The notes: generated by a model not told the origin, from the letters alone. A stretch of DNA of 64,000 nucleotides from Metabacillus niabensis (GCF_020524345.1 NZ_JAIVLH010000013.1:62001-126000); one strand, 5' to 3'; counted from the stretch's first letter, positions 53,873-63,031 are shown. Program-made: numbers and translations.

Positions 53873-55080
53873 AGTGGAAGTCATTGCATCTCGTTATGTC
53901 TTTTTTACTCATGGTCCTTCTAACTGGTTGTTGGAATCGGTTGGAGCTAAATGAACTTAGTGTGATTATCGGTACTTCAATCGATTGGCAGGAAGATAAA
54001 TATCATGTTTCATTTCAGGTTATTAACCCTTCAGCTATATCAACACAAACAGGAGGAGGAGGAGGAGGGAATTCTCCTATATCTGTTTTTTCAACATCAG
54101 GTACAACCGTCCTTGAAGCAATACAAAAAATAAACTTGGAATCACCCCGCACACCATTCTTTGCCCATAATCGAGTTCTTATCATTAGTGAAAATCTTGC
54201 TAAAGAAAAAGGAATATCCGAAGTAATTGATTTTTTTTTAAGAGAAGGAGAAACAAGAGAAACGATGGATATTGCGTTAAGCAAAGGTGATCCCAGAGAT
54301 ATATTGGAAATACTTTTACCACAGGAAAAAATCTCAGCAAACGGAATCGATCAAATGTTTCGAAAAACAGAAGACAATCTTTCAGCTGTTAAAAGAATTA
54401 GATTAAGTGAATTTGCAAAATCATTTGTTAGTTCATCTGCCAATGCTATTGCACCAGAAATCACGATTAAAGGAAAAGATGGAGAACAGCAATCATCTTT
54501 AGATGCATTAAAGAAAACAACAAAATCAACGGTTTTAAAAATTGGTGACATTGGTGTCTTTAAAAAAGGTAAACTTGCAGGTTGGTTAGATCAAAATGAG
54601 AGCAAGGGAATTAATTGGATTAATAATGAAATCAACAATACCGTTATCCCATTTTCTTGTTCAGAAAATGAAGAGACAACATCAACTTTTCAGGTTGAAC
54701 GATCAAAAACAAAAATAAAACCAATTATCAAAGAAGACAAAATTATTATTCAAGCAAAGATTAAACCTGAAGGAGTATTACAGGAAACAGGTTGTAATAT
54801 GGATTTAACACAACCACAATATATCCAAAAGCTAGAAAAAGAAATTGAAAAACAAATTGAAGTAGATATATACACAACATGGGAAGCCGCAAAAGAACTA
54901 CAAGCAGATGTCTTCCAATTCGGTAGCAAAATTCATGCAAAATATCCAAAGGAGTGGAAAAAATTGAAACCAGATTGGGACCAAAAACTAACAGAAATTG
55001 AATTAAAACTTACTATTAATGCTTCTGTTGAACGAACTGGAATGATCAATGATCCGTTTGAAAAAATAATGGGAGAGTAG
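53869..55080 (+). CDS. Spore germination receptor C subunit, lipoprotein (Ger(x)C family)
   Basis: About 403 aa. The signal peptide ends in a lipobox LLTGC with Cys 21, and the mature protein begins WNRLELNELSVIIGTSIDW, typical of Ger(x)C lipoproteins. The family is anchored to the outer face of the inner spore membrane. I choose ATG 53869, which overlaps the B-gene stop (ATGA) and follows AAAAAGGTG; an upstream in-frame ATG at 53818 would bury the signal peptide. A run of glycines (GGGGGG) near residue 65 is notable. Confidence 0.93.
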   Translation: MKWKSLHLVMSFLLMVLLTGCWNRLELNELSVIIGTSIDWQEDKYHVSFQVINPSAISTQTGGGGGGNSPISVFSTSGTTVLEAIQKINLESPRTPFFAHNRVLIISENLAKEKGISEVIDFFLREGETRETMDIALSKGDPRDILEILLPQEKISANGIDQMFRKTEDNLSAVKRIRLSEFAKSFVSSSANAIAPEITIKGKDGEQQSSLDALKKTTKSTVLKIGDIGVFKKGKLAGWLDQNESKGINWINNEINNTVIPFSCSENEETTSTFQVERSKTKIKPIIKEDKIIIQAKIKPEGVLQETGCNMDLTQPQYIQKLEKEIEKQIEVDIYTTWEAAKELQADVFQFGSKIHAKYPKEWKKLKPDWDQKLTEIELKLTINASVERTGMINDPFEKIMGE

Positions 55081-55089
55081 GTGTGACAC

Positions 55090-55323
55090 ATGGTTGTTTC
55101 ACTCATCATTCTGATTCATATCGTCTTGTTTGCTATTGGGATGAAATCATTTATAGGAGATAAAAAGAAGCGCGAACGTTATTTGTTTCTTTTCTTAATT
55201 CTCTTTTCAACTTATATGGGAATTGCTGAACCGGCATCATTACCGATTGTACCGTTAATTAACGGTGTAGATTTTATTTTTGAACCGATCGGACGTTGGA
55301 TTGAGGGAGTATTAGAAATGTAA
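55090..55323 (+). CDS. Small two-helix membrane protein, Ger receptor D-subunit-like
   Basis: A 77-aa protein with two hydrophobic segments (VVSLIILIHIVLFAIGM and YLFLFLILFSTYMGIA) around a basic loop GDKKKRER. It starts 10 bases after the C gene. Some ger operons carry a D gene coding for a small protein with two membrane helices that tunes receptor activity; size, topology and position fit. I see no sequence signature beyond that. Confidence 0.72.
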   Translation: MVVSLIILIHIVLFAIGMKSFIGDKKKRERYLFLFLILFSTYMGIAEPASLPIVPLINGVDFIFEPIGRWIEGVLEM

Positions 55324-55794
55324 ATGTCATGTTAATTGAACAAATAGAGGCCTTTTAAATGTGGAAGAAGAAATGTTAGGTTGAGAAGTTTTCTTTAATT
55401 TGCAATAAAATAATACATGCCTCTAAAACAGCAGAAATAACACCCTGGATCTCTTGTCTACACATTAAAAATTGGAAAATTCTTATTGAAAAATAAAACA
55501 AAATATAATAATATGAACCTAACGTTCTATAATATAACTATTTGTTCTATATTATAGAACTACTTATTGCACAATGTATAAATGTAAGCGGTGTAATGTC
55601 TGGTTTAACAAGTACAAATTTTATTAATTGGAAGTAAGATCGGGTGAAGAGAATGGAAAGCATTCCTTGGGGCTTCAAATTTGTTGATGTGGTATTTAGG
55701 GTATGGATATAAAAGGATATGATAAATGGGCCTTAGCCTATTTTTATCTATATAACAAAACCTAGTTTTATAATATAAAATGGGAGGGTTTTTA
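55324..55794. other. Regulatory spacer of about 470 bp
   Basis: No gene is visible between the ger operon and the fumarylacetoacetase-fold gene. A TATAAT hexamer at 55504-55509 could be a -10 element, with the tandem palindromes at 55524-55560 just downstream of the expected start point. The remaining DNA is AT-rich. The end holds GGGAGGG, the ribosome site for 55795. Confidence 0.55.
55524..55560. promoter_or_regulatory. Tandem palindromic operator, GTTCTATA type
   Basis: GTTCTATATTATAGAAC (55544-55560) is a perfect palindrome of 8+1+8. A related half-conserved site, GTTCTATAATATAAC, starts exactly 20 bp upstream at 55524. The whole can also fold as a 13-bp hairpin. Two sites at two helical turns suggest cooperative repressor binding. 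The binding protein is unknown; neither regulator in this window is an obvious match. Confidence 0.6.
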
Positions 55795-56691
55795 ATGAGA
55801 ATTATCCGTTATAAGAAAAATGAAGCAACACTTCAATTAGCAGTAGTTAATAATGAAAGTTTTGTATTTGATTTACCATACCCTGATTTTATGTCTTTTG
55901 TTCACGATGCAGAGAAACAAGGAAAGACAGTATTAGGATTTGCTCAAGAGTTTACGACTAATGAGCCAGTTGAAAAATATGAAAATACCATTCTTACTAC
56001 ACCCCTTGAAGCACCTGAAGTATGGGCAGCTGGAGTTACATACGAAAAAAGCCGGGATGCTAGAAATTATGAAGCAACAGAAGGGAAACTGGATGCTACG
56101 ACATTTTATGATAAAGTTTATGAAGCTGAACGTCCGGAAATTTTCTTTAAATCAACAGCAGCACGAACGGTTGGTCCGGGACAGGAAGTTTATCTTCGAT
56201 CAGATTCGAATTGGCAAATCCCTGAACCTGAATTAGGGTTAGTTATGAATAAAAACGGAAAAATTCTAGGGTATATAGCTGGGAACGATATGAGTTGTCG
56301 TGATATTGAAGGCGAAAATCCTCTTTATCTTCCACAAGCAAAAATGTGGAAAAACTCATGTTCAATTGGCCCAGCAATCTTACTAGCGGATGCTGTAGAT
56401 GATCCATATGAATTAACCATTACTTGCCGCATTCTCCGTCATGATGAAAAGGTGTTTGAGGGAATGGCTTATGTAAATCAATTAAAAAGAAAACTCGATG
56501 AATTAGTTTCATACTTGGTACTTGATAACGAAATCTTTGATGGCACAGTACTGTTAACTGGAACTTGCATCGTACCTCCTAATGAATTCACATTAAATGA
56601 CGGGGATATCATTGAAATTGAAATTTCAGAAATTGGCACTCTTAGAAATCCGGTTAAACAACTAGTGAAAAAAGAATCTGTTGCTAACTAA
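55795..56691 (+). CDS. Fumarylacetoacetase-fold dehydratase, 2-keto-3-deoxy-pentonate (KDA) dehydratase-like
   Basis: A 298-aa FAH-family protein. It carries EVWAAGVTYEKSRDAR, EIFFKSTAARTVGPGQEV and the metal site in PEPELGLV, a set that resembles 2-dehydro-3-deoxy-D-arabinonate dehydratases. These convert 2-keto-3-deoxy-pentonate to 2-oxoglutarate semialdehyde. The aldehyde dehydrogenase encoded next would oxidise that semialdehyde, so the pair fits a Weimberg-type route. ATG 55795 follows GGGAGGG by six bases; the in-frame ATG at 55780 lies before the ribosome site. Confidence 0.83.
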   Translation: MRIIRYKKNEATLQLAVVNNESFVFDLPYPDFMSFVHDAEKQGKTVLGFAQEFTTNEPVEKYENTILTTPLEAPEVWAAGVTYEKSRDARNYEATEGKLDATTFYDKVYEAERPEIFFKSTAARTVGPGQEVYLRSDSNWQIPEPELGLVMNKNGKILGYIAGNDMSCRDIEGENPLYLPQAKMWKNSCSIGPAILLADAVDDPYELTITCRILRHDEKVFEGMAYVNQLKRKLDELVSYLVLDNEIFDGTVLLTGTCIVPPNEFTLNDGDIIEIEISEIGTLRNPVKQLVKKESVAN

Positions 56692-56736
56692 GGGAGATTT
56701 TTAATAAATTAATTTTTTAATAGGGAGTGGATTTTT

Positions 56737-58209
56737 GTGAGTCAAACAAAAACAGCAGCACAAACATTTTTAAATTTTATTAATAATGAATGGAAACAAG
56801 CTTCTGATCATGATGTGATTGCGAGCTATAATCCAGCAAATAAAGAAGAGGTTGTAGGTCTTGTACAAAAATCTTCGGACGCTGATTTAGACGAAGCTGT
56901 AAATGCAGCACATAATGCCAAAAAAGAGTGGCGTAAGTTAGGTCAAGTTGCTCGCGGTCAATTTCTATATAAAGTGGCCAATATTATTGAGGAAAACCTA
57001 GAGGATATCGCAGAAACGATGACTCGTGAAATGGGTAAAACATTACCAGAAGCAAAAGGGGAAACGGCAAGAGGAGTGGCTATACTCCGTTATTATGCAG
57101 GAGAAGGAATGCGTTCAGATGGGGACACAATTCCTTCAACAGACCCTGATGCACTTATGTTTACAAGAAGAACTCCTTTAGGTGTTGTCGGTGTTATAAC
57201 ACCATGGAACTTCCCTGTAGCTATTCCTATTTGGAAAATAGCACCTGCATTAGTGTATGGAAATACCGTTGTGTTTAAACCAGCTACAGAGGCTGCAGTA
57301 ACTGCTGCTAAAGTTGTTGAATGCTTTGCAAAAGCGGGATTTCCGCAAGGGGTTCTAAATTTTATTACAGGTTCTGGCTCCGTTATTGGCCAAGGACTTA
57401 TCGATCATCCTTTACTTAACGGAATTACGTTTACCGGCTCTGAAGGTGTTGGCAAAAATGTAGCAAAATCAGCAACAGAAAGAGGAATTAAATTCCAACT
57501 TGAAATGGGTGGTAAAAACCCAGTAATCGTAGCAAAAGATGCCGATTTACAATTAGCTGTTGATGCTGTATTAAGCGGCGGCTTAAAGTCTACTGGACAA
57601 AAATGTACGGCAACAAGTCGTGTGATTGTTGAGGCAGATATTTATGATCAATTTAAAGAATTACTGCTTAATAAAATCGATGAAATTACAATTGGTGATG
57701 GATTGAAAGATGGTATTTGGATGGGACCATGTGCAAGTGAGGGCCAATTCAACACGGTATGCAGCTATATTGAAAAAGGTAAGCAAGAAGGTGCATCACT
57801 TATTTATGGCGGTGAAGTGCTAACTGATGACGAATATCAAAATGGTTTCTTTGTTCGTCCAGCAGTCTTTGAAAATGTAAACTCTGACATGAGTATTGCG
57901 CAAGAAGAAATTTTTGGACCTGTATTAGCGTTAATGAAAGTAGATTCGTTAGAAAAAGCAATTGATGTTGCCAATGATTCAAAATACGGTTTAAGTGCGT
58001 CCATCTTTACAAGAAATATTAGCTCCTTCCTAAGTTTTATTGATGATATGGAGGCAGGTCTTGTTCGTGTTAATGCGGAAAGTGCTGGTGTTGAACTGCA
58101 AGCTCCGTTTGGAGGAATGAAGGCTTCTAGTACAGGCACTCGTGAACAAGGTGAAGCAGCCAAAGAATTCTATACTTCAATTAAGACTGTTTTTGTGAAG
58201 GGGTCTTAA
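56737..58209 (+). CDS. Aldehyde dehydrogenase, probable 2-oxoglutarate semialdehyde dehydrogenase
   Basis: A 490-aa NAD(P)-dependent aldehyde dehydrogenase with [18 protein letters not shown], the general base Glu in [11 protein letters not shown] and the nucleophile Cys in [12 protein letters not shown]. Overall it resembles Bacillus YcbD/GucD. The neighbouring dehydratase would supply 2-oxoglutarate semialdehyde, which it would oxidise to 2-oxoglutarate. GTG start at 56737 follows AGGGAGTGG. Confidence 0.88.
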   Translation: MSQTKTAAQTFLNFINNEWKQASDHDVIASYNPANKEEVVGLVQKSSDADLDEAVNAAHNAKKEWRKLGQVARGQFLYKVANIIEENLEDIAETMTREMGKTLPEAKGETARGVAILRYYAGEGMRSDGDTIPSTDPDALMFTRRTPLGVVGVITPWNFPVAIPIWKIAPALVYGNTVVFKPATEAAVTAAKVVECFAKAGFPQGVLNFITGSGSVIGQGLIDHPLLNGITFTGSEGVGKNVAKSATERGIKFQLEMGGKNPVIVAKDADLQLAVDAVLSGGLKSTGQKCTATSRVIVEADIYDQFKELLLNKIDEITIGDGLKDGIWMGPCASEGQFNTVCSYIEKGKQEGASLIYGGEVLTDDEYQNGFFVRPAVFENVNSDMSIAQEEIFGPVLALMKVDSLEKAIDVANDSKYGLSASIFTRNISSFLSFIDDMEAGLVRVNAESAGVELQAPFGGMKASSTGTREQGEAAKEFYTSIKTVFVKGS

Positions 58210-58335
58210 AAATTATATTGTAATTGATTAAATGCCTTCTTAACCCACGGTTGATTTATGGAATGCGGCTACTCTTTTTTTATGAATCCAATATTCGACC
58301 AAAACATAGAGGTAAGGAGATAGGCAAGATAACAG

Positions 58336-58366
58336 AAGCTTAGGATCAGATTATGATCCTAAGCTT
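58336..58366. terminator. Bidirectional terminator between convergent genes
   Basis: A perfect 13-bp stem (58336-58348 with 58354-58366, core AAGCTTAGGATCA) with a GATTA loop is followed by TTTGTTG on the + strand. It overlaps the stop codon of the AraC gene on the minus strand and follows the aldehyde dehydrogenase gene. Confidence 0.8.
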
Positions 58367-59225
58367 TTGTTGAATTTCGATATTGGGAAGGTGTCATATC
58401 CATCATTTTTTTAAAGGTTCTATGAAAATAAGGCATGCTTTCAAAGCCACACTGATCAGCAATACTTGACACATTTTCTTCTGTTTTAAGTAATAATTGT
58501 TTTGCCTTTAAGATTTTTTTCATTTTGATATATTCCGATACATTTAATCCAGTCATTTGTTTGAATACCCGACTTAGGTGGGCAGAGCTAACATTCCCAT
58601 ATTTTGCTAGAAAAGAAAGAGTAATCTTTTCAGAAAAGTGTTCTTCTATATATTCCAAAATCATTCTTAACCACATAGGGATGCCTTTTTGTGTAGAAGT
58701 ATACGATGAATGTTGATGTATGATTGAACGATTGATATGGAGTAATATTAGCTGTAATTGTAAGACAGCCGCTTGATTATAACCAAATTTCTTCTGAGTA
58801 AACTCACTTTCAATATTATCAATCAAAGTCTCTATATGTTTTTGCTGCTCGTTATTTAATGAATAGCGATAATTATTCAAACGTGAACTTTCATCAAATA
58901 TTTGTAGATAAGAAAATGTGTCTCTAGAGCTTTGGTTTGCTATTAATAGCGGGTTGAAAAAAATGGCAGATGAAGTTATTGGGCTCTCGGAATTTGGAAT
59001 GGAGTAGTGAATTGTATTTGCTGGGATAACAAAAAAATCTCCTTTTTCCATATCTATAAAACTATAATCGATGAAAAATGTGCCTTTTCCTCCGTAAACA
59101 TAAACAATTTCATACCAATCATGAAAATGATTCGGTAACTCACTTTCAGGAGTTTTGGTTTGGCAGTAAACAAATCTAAATGGAACAAAGTCTTGTAAAT
59201 CAAAATTTTTCTTAAAAGGTTTCAT
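58359..59225 (-). CDS. AraC family transcriptional regulator with N-terminal cupin
   Basis: About 288 aa. The N-terminal cupin-like sensor contains NHFHDWYEIVYVYGGKG and VIPANTIHY. The C-terminal double helix-turn-helix has SFLAKYGNVSSAHLSRVFKQ and VSSIADQCGFESMPYFHRTF, then MTPSQYRN. ATG 59225 follows AAGGAG; an upstream TTG at 59264 has no such site. It likely senses a sugar or sugar acid and activates the neighbouring catabolic genes, either the convergent pair (55795-58209) or the divergent operon starting at 59373. Confidence 0.88.
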   Translation of the reverse strand: MKPFKKNFDLQDFVPFRFVYCQTKTPESELPNHFHDWYEIVYVYGGKGTFFIDYSFIDMEKGDFFVIPANTIHYSIPNSESPITSSAIFFNPLLIANQSSRDTFSYLQIFDESSRLNNYRYSLNNEQQKHIETLIDNIESEFTQKKFGYNQAAVLQLQLILLHINRSIIHQHSSYTSTQKGIPMWLRMILEYIEEHFSEKITLSFLAKYGNVSSAHLSRVFKQMTGLNVSEYIKMKKILKAKQLLLKTEENVSSIADQCGFESMPYFHRTFKKMMDMTPSQYRNSTKA

Positions 59226-59334
59226 GCGTATAAACTCCTTAAACGATCTTGTAGTTTCTTTCAATATATCAAAATAGGGTACAAATTAGCAATATTCGCA
59301 ATTTTATATTTTATTAATGATGTATATAATTTAT

Positions 59335-59348
59335 TTAAAGCGTTTTCA
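59335..59348 (+). promoter_or_regulatory. cre box (13 of 14) downstream of a TATAAT
   Basis: TTAAAGCGTTTTCA matches TGNAANCGNWWNCA at 13 of 14 positions. A TATAAT hexamer lies at 59325-59330, so the box would overlap the transcription start, a common layout for CcpA repression. It would make the dehydrogenase operon subject to catabolite repression. Confidence 0.65.
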
Positions 59349-59361
59349 TTTAATTCTAAAA
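59342..59361 (+). repeat. 20-bp element shared with 62957-62976
   Basis: The sequence GTTTTCATTTAATTCTAAAA occurs here and again, identical, at 62957-62976. This copy overlaps the cre box and lies 11 bases before the ATG of the dehydrogenase gene. Confidence 0.7.
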
Positions 59362-59372
59362 GGGTGTGAAGC

Positions 59373-60386
59373 ATGAAAGTCATAAGTTGTGAAGAACCGA
59401 AACGATTTGCAGAAAAAGAAGAAGAGATACCGTTGATTAATCAAGGAGAAGTGCTTATTAAGGTTAAGAGTATAGGAATTTGTGGTACAGATATTCATGC
59501 TTTTTATGGTAATCAACCATTCTTTACATATCCAAGAGTGTTAGGACATGAATTATCAGGTGAAATTGTAGAAGTTGGTGTGAATGATTGTGAATTAAAA
59601 GCTGGTGATTCAGTCGCCGTGCTTCCTTACTTAGAATGTGGAAAGTGTATTGCCTGTCGTCAAGGAAAAACGAATTGCTGCACAAATATGAAAGTATTTG
59701 GTGTCCATATTGACGGTGGTATGAAGGAATATATCAAACTACCTATTGATCATGTGATAAAAATAAATGGCATTAGTTTTGATCAAGGTGCTATGATTGA
59801 ACCTTTGAGTATTGGAGCACATGCAGTAAGGCGTTCAAAAATTAGGGATAATCAATTTGCTCTTGTTATTGGTGGTGGCCCAATTGGATTAGGTGTCATG
59901 AAATTTGCAAAGCTTGCGGGAGCAAAAGTGATTGCAATGGATATTAACGAAGAGAGGCTCCAATTTTGTAAGGATTGGGCACAGGTTGATTTTACGATTA
60001 ATGCACGTGAAGATCCGGTTGAAGCAATAACAATGATTACAAATGGAGATTTTCCAGAGGTTGTCTTTGATGCAACTGGCAATAAGTCATCAATGATGAA
60101 TGCCTTTCAATATGTTAGTCATGGAGGTTTACTCGTTTATGTTGGACTCGTAAAGGAAGATATCACATTTAACGATCCTGAATTTCATAAAAGGGAAATG
60201 AGTTTACTAGGAAGTCGAAATGCAACACGGGAAGACTTCAAGTACGTTATTTCATGCGTCAATAATGGAGATATAGATGTAAATCCGATTATTACAAAAC
60301 GTTTAAAGTTAAATGATATTGCAGCTGGCTTTGAAGTAGTTACAAATCCGACAAACAATATAATAAAAGCTATTATTGAAGTGTGA
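59373..60386 (+). CDS. Zinc-dependent alcohol dehydrogenase (LgoD/sorbitol dehydrogenase-like)
   Basis: A 337-aa medium-chain dehydrogenase. It has the catalytic zinc region GICGTDIHAFYGNQPFF and GHELSGEIVE, the structural zinc cysteines in CGKCIACRQGKTNCC, and the NAD-binding GGGPIGLGVMKFA. The sequence is close in feel to LgoD (YjjN), which oxidises L-galactonate at C5, including the FNDPEFHKREMSLLGSRNAT stretch. It likely oxidises a sugar, sugar acid or polyol. First gene of the operon that continues to 62100. Confidence 0.87.
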   Translation: MKVISCEEPKRFAEKEEEIPLINQGEVLIKVKSIGICGTDIHAFYGNQPFFTYPRVLGHELSGEIVEVGVNDCELKAGDSVAVLPYLECGKCIACRQGKTNCCTNMKVFGVHIDGGMKEYIKLPIDHVIKINGISFDQGAMIEPLSIGAHAVRRSKIRDNQFALVIGGGPIGLGVMKFAKLAGAKVIAMDINEERLQFCKDWAQVDFTINAREDPVEAITMITNGDFPEVVFDATGNKSSMMNAFQYVSHGGLLVYVGLVKEDITFNDPEFHKREMSLLGSRNATREDFKYVISCVNNGDIDVNPIITKRLKLNDIAAGFEVVTNPTNNIIKAIIEV

Positions 60387-60404
60387 CCATATGGGAGGAA
60401 CCTT

Positions 60405-61175
60405 ATGAGATTAAAAAATAAACTGGCTTTAATTACAGGAGCGGGTTCTGGTATAGGGAAAGAAACTGCGTTACTGTTTGCGAAAGAAGGAGCACAGGTT
60501 ATAGTAGCTGACAATAATGAAGAAGCAGGAAGTGCAACTGTACAGGAAATAAAGGAGAACATAGGTGAAGCTTCATTTATCAAAGTCGATGTTACGGATG
60601 AAGGAAATGTCAATGAAATGGCAGACAAAATAGAAAAAGACTATAAATCTTTAGATATTTTGTTCAACAACGCAGGGATTAGTGGAATTGGACCTCTGCA
60701 TGAAATAGAATTTACTACTTGGAAAAAAGTCCTTGATGTAAATGTTACAGGTGTATTTCTTGTTTCAAAGGCGATTGTCCCTCTAATGATGAAAAACAAG
60801 GCTGGTTCAATCATTAATATGTCATCTTGTATCGCAGAAATAGGATTAGCAAATCGAGCATCTTATGCTGCTAGTAAGGGAGCTGTTTTATCATTAACAA
60901 AATCAATGCAAGTTGATTACGCACCATATAACATAAGAGTAAACGCTTTAATGCCAGGTACTATTTATACCCCTTTTGTTGAAGACTACTTATCAAAAGA
61001 TCCAAACCCAGAGGCAGCTATTGCTAAGATTAAAGAAAGACAGTTGAGTGGAGATTTGGGTAAACCAATTGATGTAGCATATGCAGCACTATATTTGGCT
61101 TCAGACGAATCGAAGTTTATGATGGGATCCCCGTTTATGATAGACGGTGGAGTTGTGAACGGTAAATCTAGCTAA
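60405..61175 (+). CDS. Short-chain dehydrogenase/reductase, candidate 2-keto-3-deoxy acid 4-dehydrogenase
   Basis: A 256-aa classical SDR: LITGAGSGIGKETALLF for NAD binding, NNAGISGIG, the active-site Ser in MSSCIAEIG and YAASKG with the catalytic Tyr and Lys. GGGAGGAACC precedes ATG. In L-fucose, L-rhamnose and pentose oxidative routes an SDR oxidises a 2-keto-3-deoxy acid at C4 and an FAH-fold hydrolase then splits the diketo acid; the next gene encodes exactly such an FAH protein. Confidence 0.85.
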   Translation: MRLKNKLALITGAGSGIGKETALLFAKEGAQVIVADNNEEAGSATVQEIKENIGEASFIKVDVTDEGNVNEMADKIEKDYKSLDILFNNAGISGIGPLHEIEFTTWKKVLDVNVTGVFLVSKAIVPLMMKNKAGSIINMSSCIAEIGLANRASYAASKGAVLSLTKSMQVDYAPYNIRVNALMPGTIYTPFVEDYLSKDPNPEAAIAKIKERQLSGDLGKPIDVAYAALYLASDESKFMMGSPFMIDGGVVNGKSS

Positions 61176-61209
61176 TTTATTAATTTATAAATGTGGAGGG
61201 AACATTACC

Positions 61210-62100
61210 TTGAAATTATTAACTTTTAAGCAAGATAACCAATTAAAGCTTGGAATTAAAACGGATAAAGGTGTTTTACATGTTGAAGAAGCGGCAAAAC
61301 TTTTGAATGCAGAAGTACCCCAATCTATAGAAGAAACCCTTCTTAATCAAAGCAATGTTGAAGCTCTTCAAGCATTGGTAATAGGTGCGCTAGAGCATAG
61401 TGAAGAAAGCATCTTTTTAGATGAAAAGGAAATCACATATGGTCCTGCTGTCCCTAAACCGGGAAAAATCATTTGCGTAGGGCTTAATTATAAAAAACAC
61501 GCTGAAGAATCAAATATGCCATTGCCAGAATATCCAATTCTTTTCAATAAATTCGATAATACCATTTCAGCCCATCATGACACGATCAGTCTACCTTTCA
61601 ATTCTTTAGAAAATGATTATGAGGCAGAGTTAACTATAGTCATTGGAAAAGAAGCAAAGCGTGTCTCTAAAGAAGATGCTTTGGAGTATGTTTTTGGATA
61701 TTGCAATGCCAACGATCTATCATCTCGCGATTTACAATTCCGTACACCTCAATGGCTATTAGGTAAATCTTGTGATGGATTTAGCCCAATTGGCCCATAC
61801 TTAGTTACAAGTGATGAGGTTGGTGATCCAAATCAATTAAAAATAAAAGCCATCGTAAATGGTGAGGTACGACAAAATTCTACTACTTCAGATATGATTT
61901 TTAAGTGTGATGAAATTGTTAGCTATATTTCTGATCATATGACATTAAGTCCAGGAGATATCATTTTTACAGGAACGCCTGAAGGGGTCATTTTAGGAAT
62001 GCCGGAAAAAGAAAGAGTTTATTTAAAAGAAGGTGATGAGGTTACGATTGAAATTGAAAAGCTTGGAAGTTTAACGAATTCATTTAAGCAAGAAGTGTAA
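61210..62100 (+). CDS. Fumarylacetoacetase-fold hydrolase, candidate 2,4-diketo-3-deoxy acid hydrolase
   Basis: A 296-aa FAH-family protein: IICVGLNYKKHAEESNM, the metal-binding Glu residues in YEAELTIVIG, NDLSSRDLQF, GKSCDGFSPIGPY and SPGDIIFTGTPEGV, a full set for the hydrolase type. It differs from the dehydratase-like FAH protein at 55795, so the two are not duplicates. TTG start at 61210 follows GGAGGGA. The substrate is inferred from the neighbouring SDR. Confidence 0.86.
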   Translation: MKLLTFKQDNQLKLGIKTDKGVLHVEEAAKLLNAEVPQSIEETLLNQSNVEALQALVIGALEHSEESIFLDEKEITYGPAVPKPGKIICVGLNYKKHAEESNMPLPEYPILFNKFDNTISAHHDTISLPFNSLENDYEAELTIVIGKEAKRVSKEDALEYVFGYCNANDLSSRDLQFRTPQWLLGKSCDGFSPIGPYLVTSDEVGDPNQLKIKAIVNGEVRQNSTTSDMIFKCDEIVSYISDHMTLSPGDIIFTGTPEGVILGMPEKERVYLKEGDEVTIEIEKLGSLTNSFKQEV

Positions 62101-62114
62101 TAAAGAGAAAAAAA

Positions 62115-62138
62115 CCGAAAGTATCAATTTACTTTCGG
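62115..62138 (-). terminator. Terminator of the gntR gene
   Basis: CCGAAAGTA (62115-62123) pairs with TACTTTCGG (62130-62138). Read on the minus strand the stem is followed by TTTTTTTCTC, a good U-run; on the + strand no U-run follows. It lies between the convergent hydrolase and regulator genes. Confidence 0.75.
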
Positions 62139-62157
62139 GGAAAATTCGAGCAATGTT

Positions 62158-62862
62158 TTAATCAGCTTTTCGATAGAATTGTTTCGCTCTTGTGAAATTA
62201 AGCTGAATCGCTTCTTTTATCAGTGTATCGTCATGATCTTTAATCGCTAAAACAAGTTTTGTTCTCCATTCAATACTATTTTCCCATGCACCTGGGATAT
62301 TAAGAATTTTTAACATCGATTCATAGCGAAGATGCACAATTGTTTGCATTAATTTGTTATAGATTTTATTTTTGCTACAAGATCCCATGTGTAAATCGAA
62401 TTCATCCAGTAAATGTTGAAACTCTTGAATGTTCTTTTCTTTAACGGACAAACTCTTTAATTCAACTAATTTTTTTTCTAAAATCCTTATATCATCATCC
62501 GTCATGTGTTTAGATGCTTCAAGAAAAACCTCGGATTCAATTAGTTTTCTAGCAGCATATATTTCATCTAGATTGTCTATTTCATTGTAATACATCCATC
62601 CAATGGTCTCAGCAGGAATGGGAGATTCACTTTTATTTACAAAGCTGCCTTCACCGGGTTTAATTGTGATTAATCCAATTAGGGCAAGGGCGCGTAAAGA
62701 TTCCCGAATTCTTCCACGATTCACTCCAAATTCCTGAGCCAATAAACGTTCATTAGGCAGTTTATCACCAGGATTTAACTCATTTGATGTGATCCATGAA
62801 GCAATCTGTTCCATCACTTGTTCTGTAACTGTTATTTTTTTTATTGGATTGATCTTAACCAT
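62158..62862 (-). CDS. GntR family transcriptional regulator, FadR/FCD type
   Basis: About 234 aa. The N-terminal winged helix has DKLPNERLLAQEFGVNRGR and IRESLRALALIGLI; the C-terminal part is the all-helical FCD ligand domain. ATG 62862 follows AAAGGTGG; a longer in-frame start at 62898 is less likely. An operator-like TGGTACTACCA sits 25 bases upstream of the ATG and two further copies lie in the divergent spacer, so it probably represses itself and the UxaA-type operon. The ligand is probably a sugar acid. Confidence 0.88.
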   Translation of the reverse strand: MVKINPIKKITVTEQVMEQIASWITSNELNPGDKLPNERLLAQEFGVNRGRIRESLRALALIGLITIKPGEGSFVNKSESPIPAETIGWMYYNEIDNLDEIYAARKLIESEVFLEASKHMTDDDIRILEKKLVELKSLSVKEKNIQEFQHLLDEFDLHMGSCSKNKIYNKLMQTIVHLRYESMLKILNIPGAWENSIEWRTKLVLAIKDHDDTLIKEAIQLNFTRAKQFYRKAD

Positions 62863-62886
62863 TTTAAAGCCACCTTTACAATAAAC

Positions 62887-62897
62887 TGGTACTACCA
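62887..62897. promoter_or_regulatory. FadR-type operator, copy 1
   Basis: TGGTACTACCA, a palindrome with the TGGT-N3-ACCA form used by FadR-subfamily GntR regulators. It lies just upstream of the gntR ribosome site, suited to autoregulation. Confidence 0.75.
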
Positions 62898-62956
62898 ATA
62901 TACCATTGGATTTATTTTAATAAAAATAAAGGATAAAAGAAAGAGATAATTAAACA

Positions 62957-62976
62957 GTTTTCATTTAATTCTAAAA
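62957..62976 (+). repeat. 20-bp element shared with 59342-59361
   Basis: Second exact copy of GTTTTCATTTAATTCTAAAA. The six bases upstream are TAAACA here and TAAAGC at the other copy, so similarity extends a little beyond, but the CG of the cre box is lost. Confidence 0.7.
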
Positions 62977-63031
62977 AGTAGGAAAATTCCATTGAAAAGC
63001 CAGAATGATGATGATATGATATTTTTAAGCG

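Noticed and set aside
57837-58163. 108-codon minus-strand frame in the aldehyde dehydrogenase gene
   Set aside because: Antisense shadow of a complete catalytic domain.
60185-60628. 147-codon minus-strand frame across the alcohol dehydrogenase/SDR junction
   Set aside because: Both + genes are intact with good motifs and ribosome sites; the minus frame has Ser/Phe-rich composition typical of antisense shadows.
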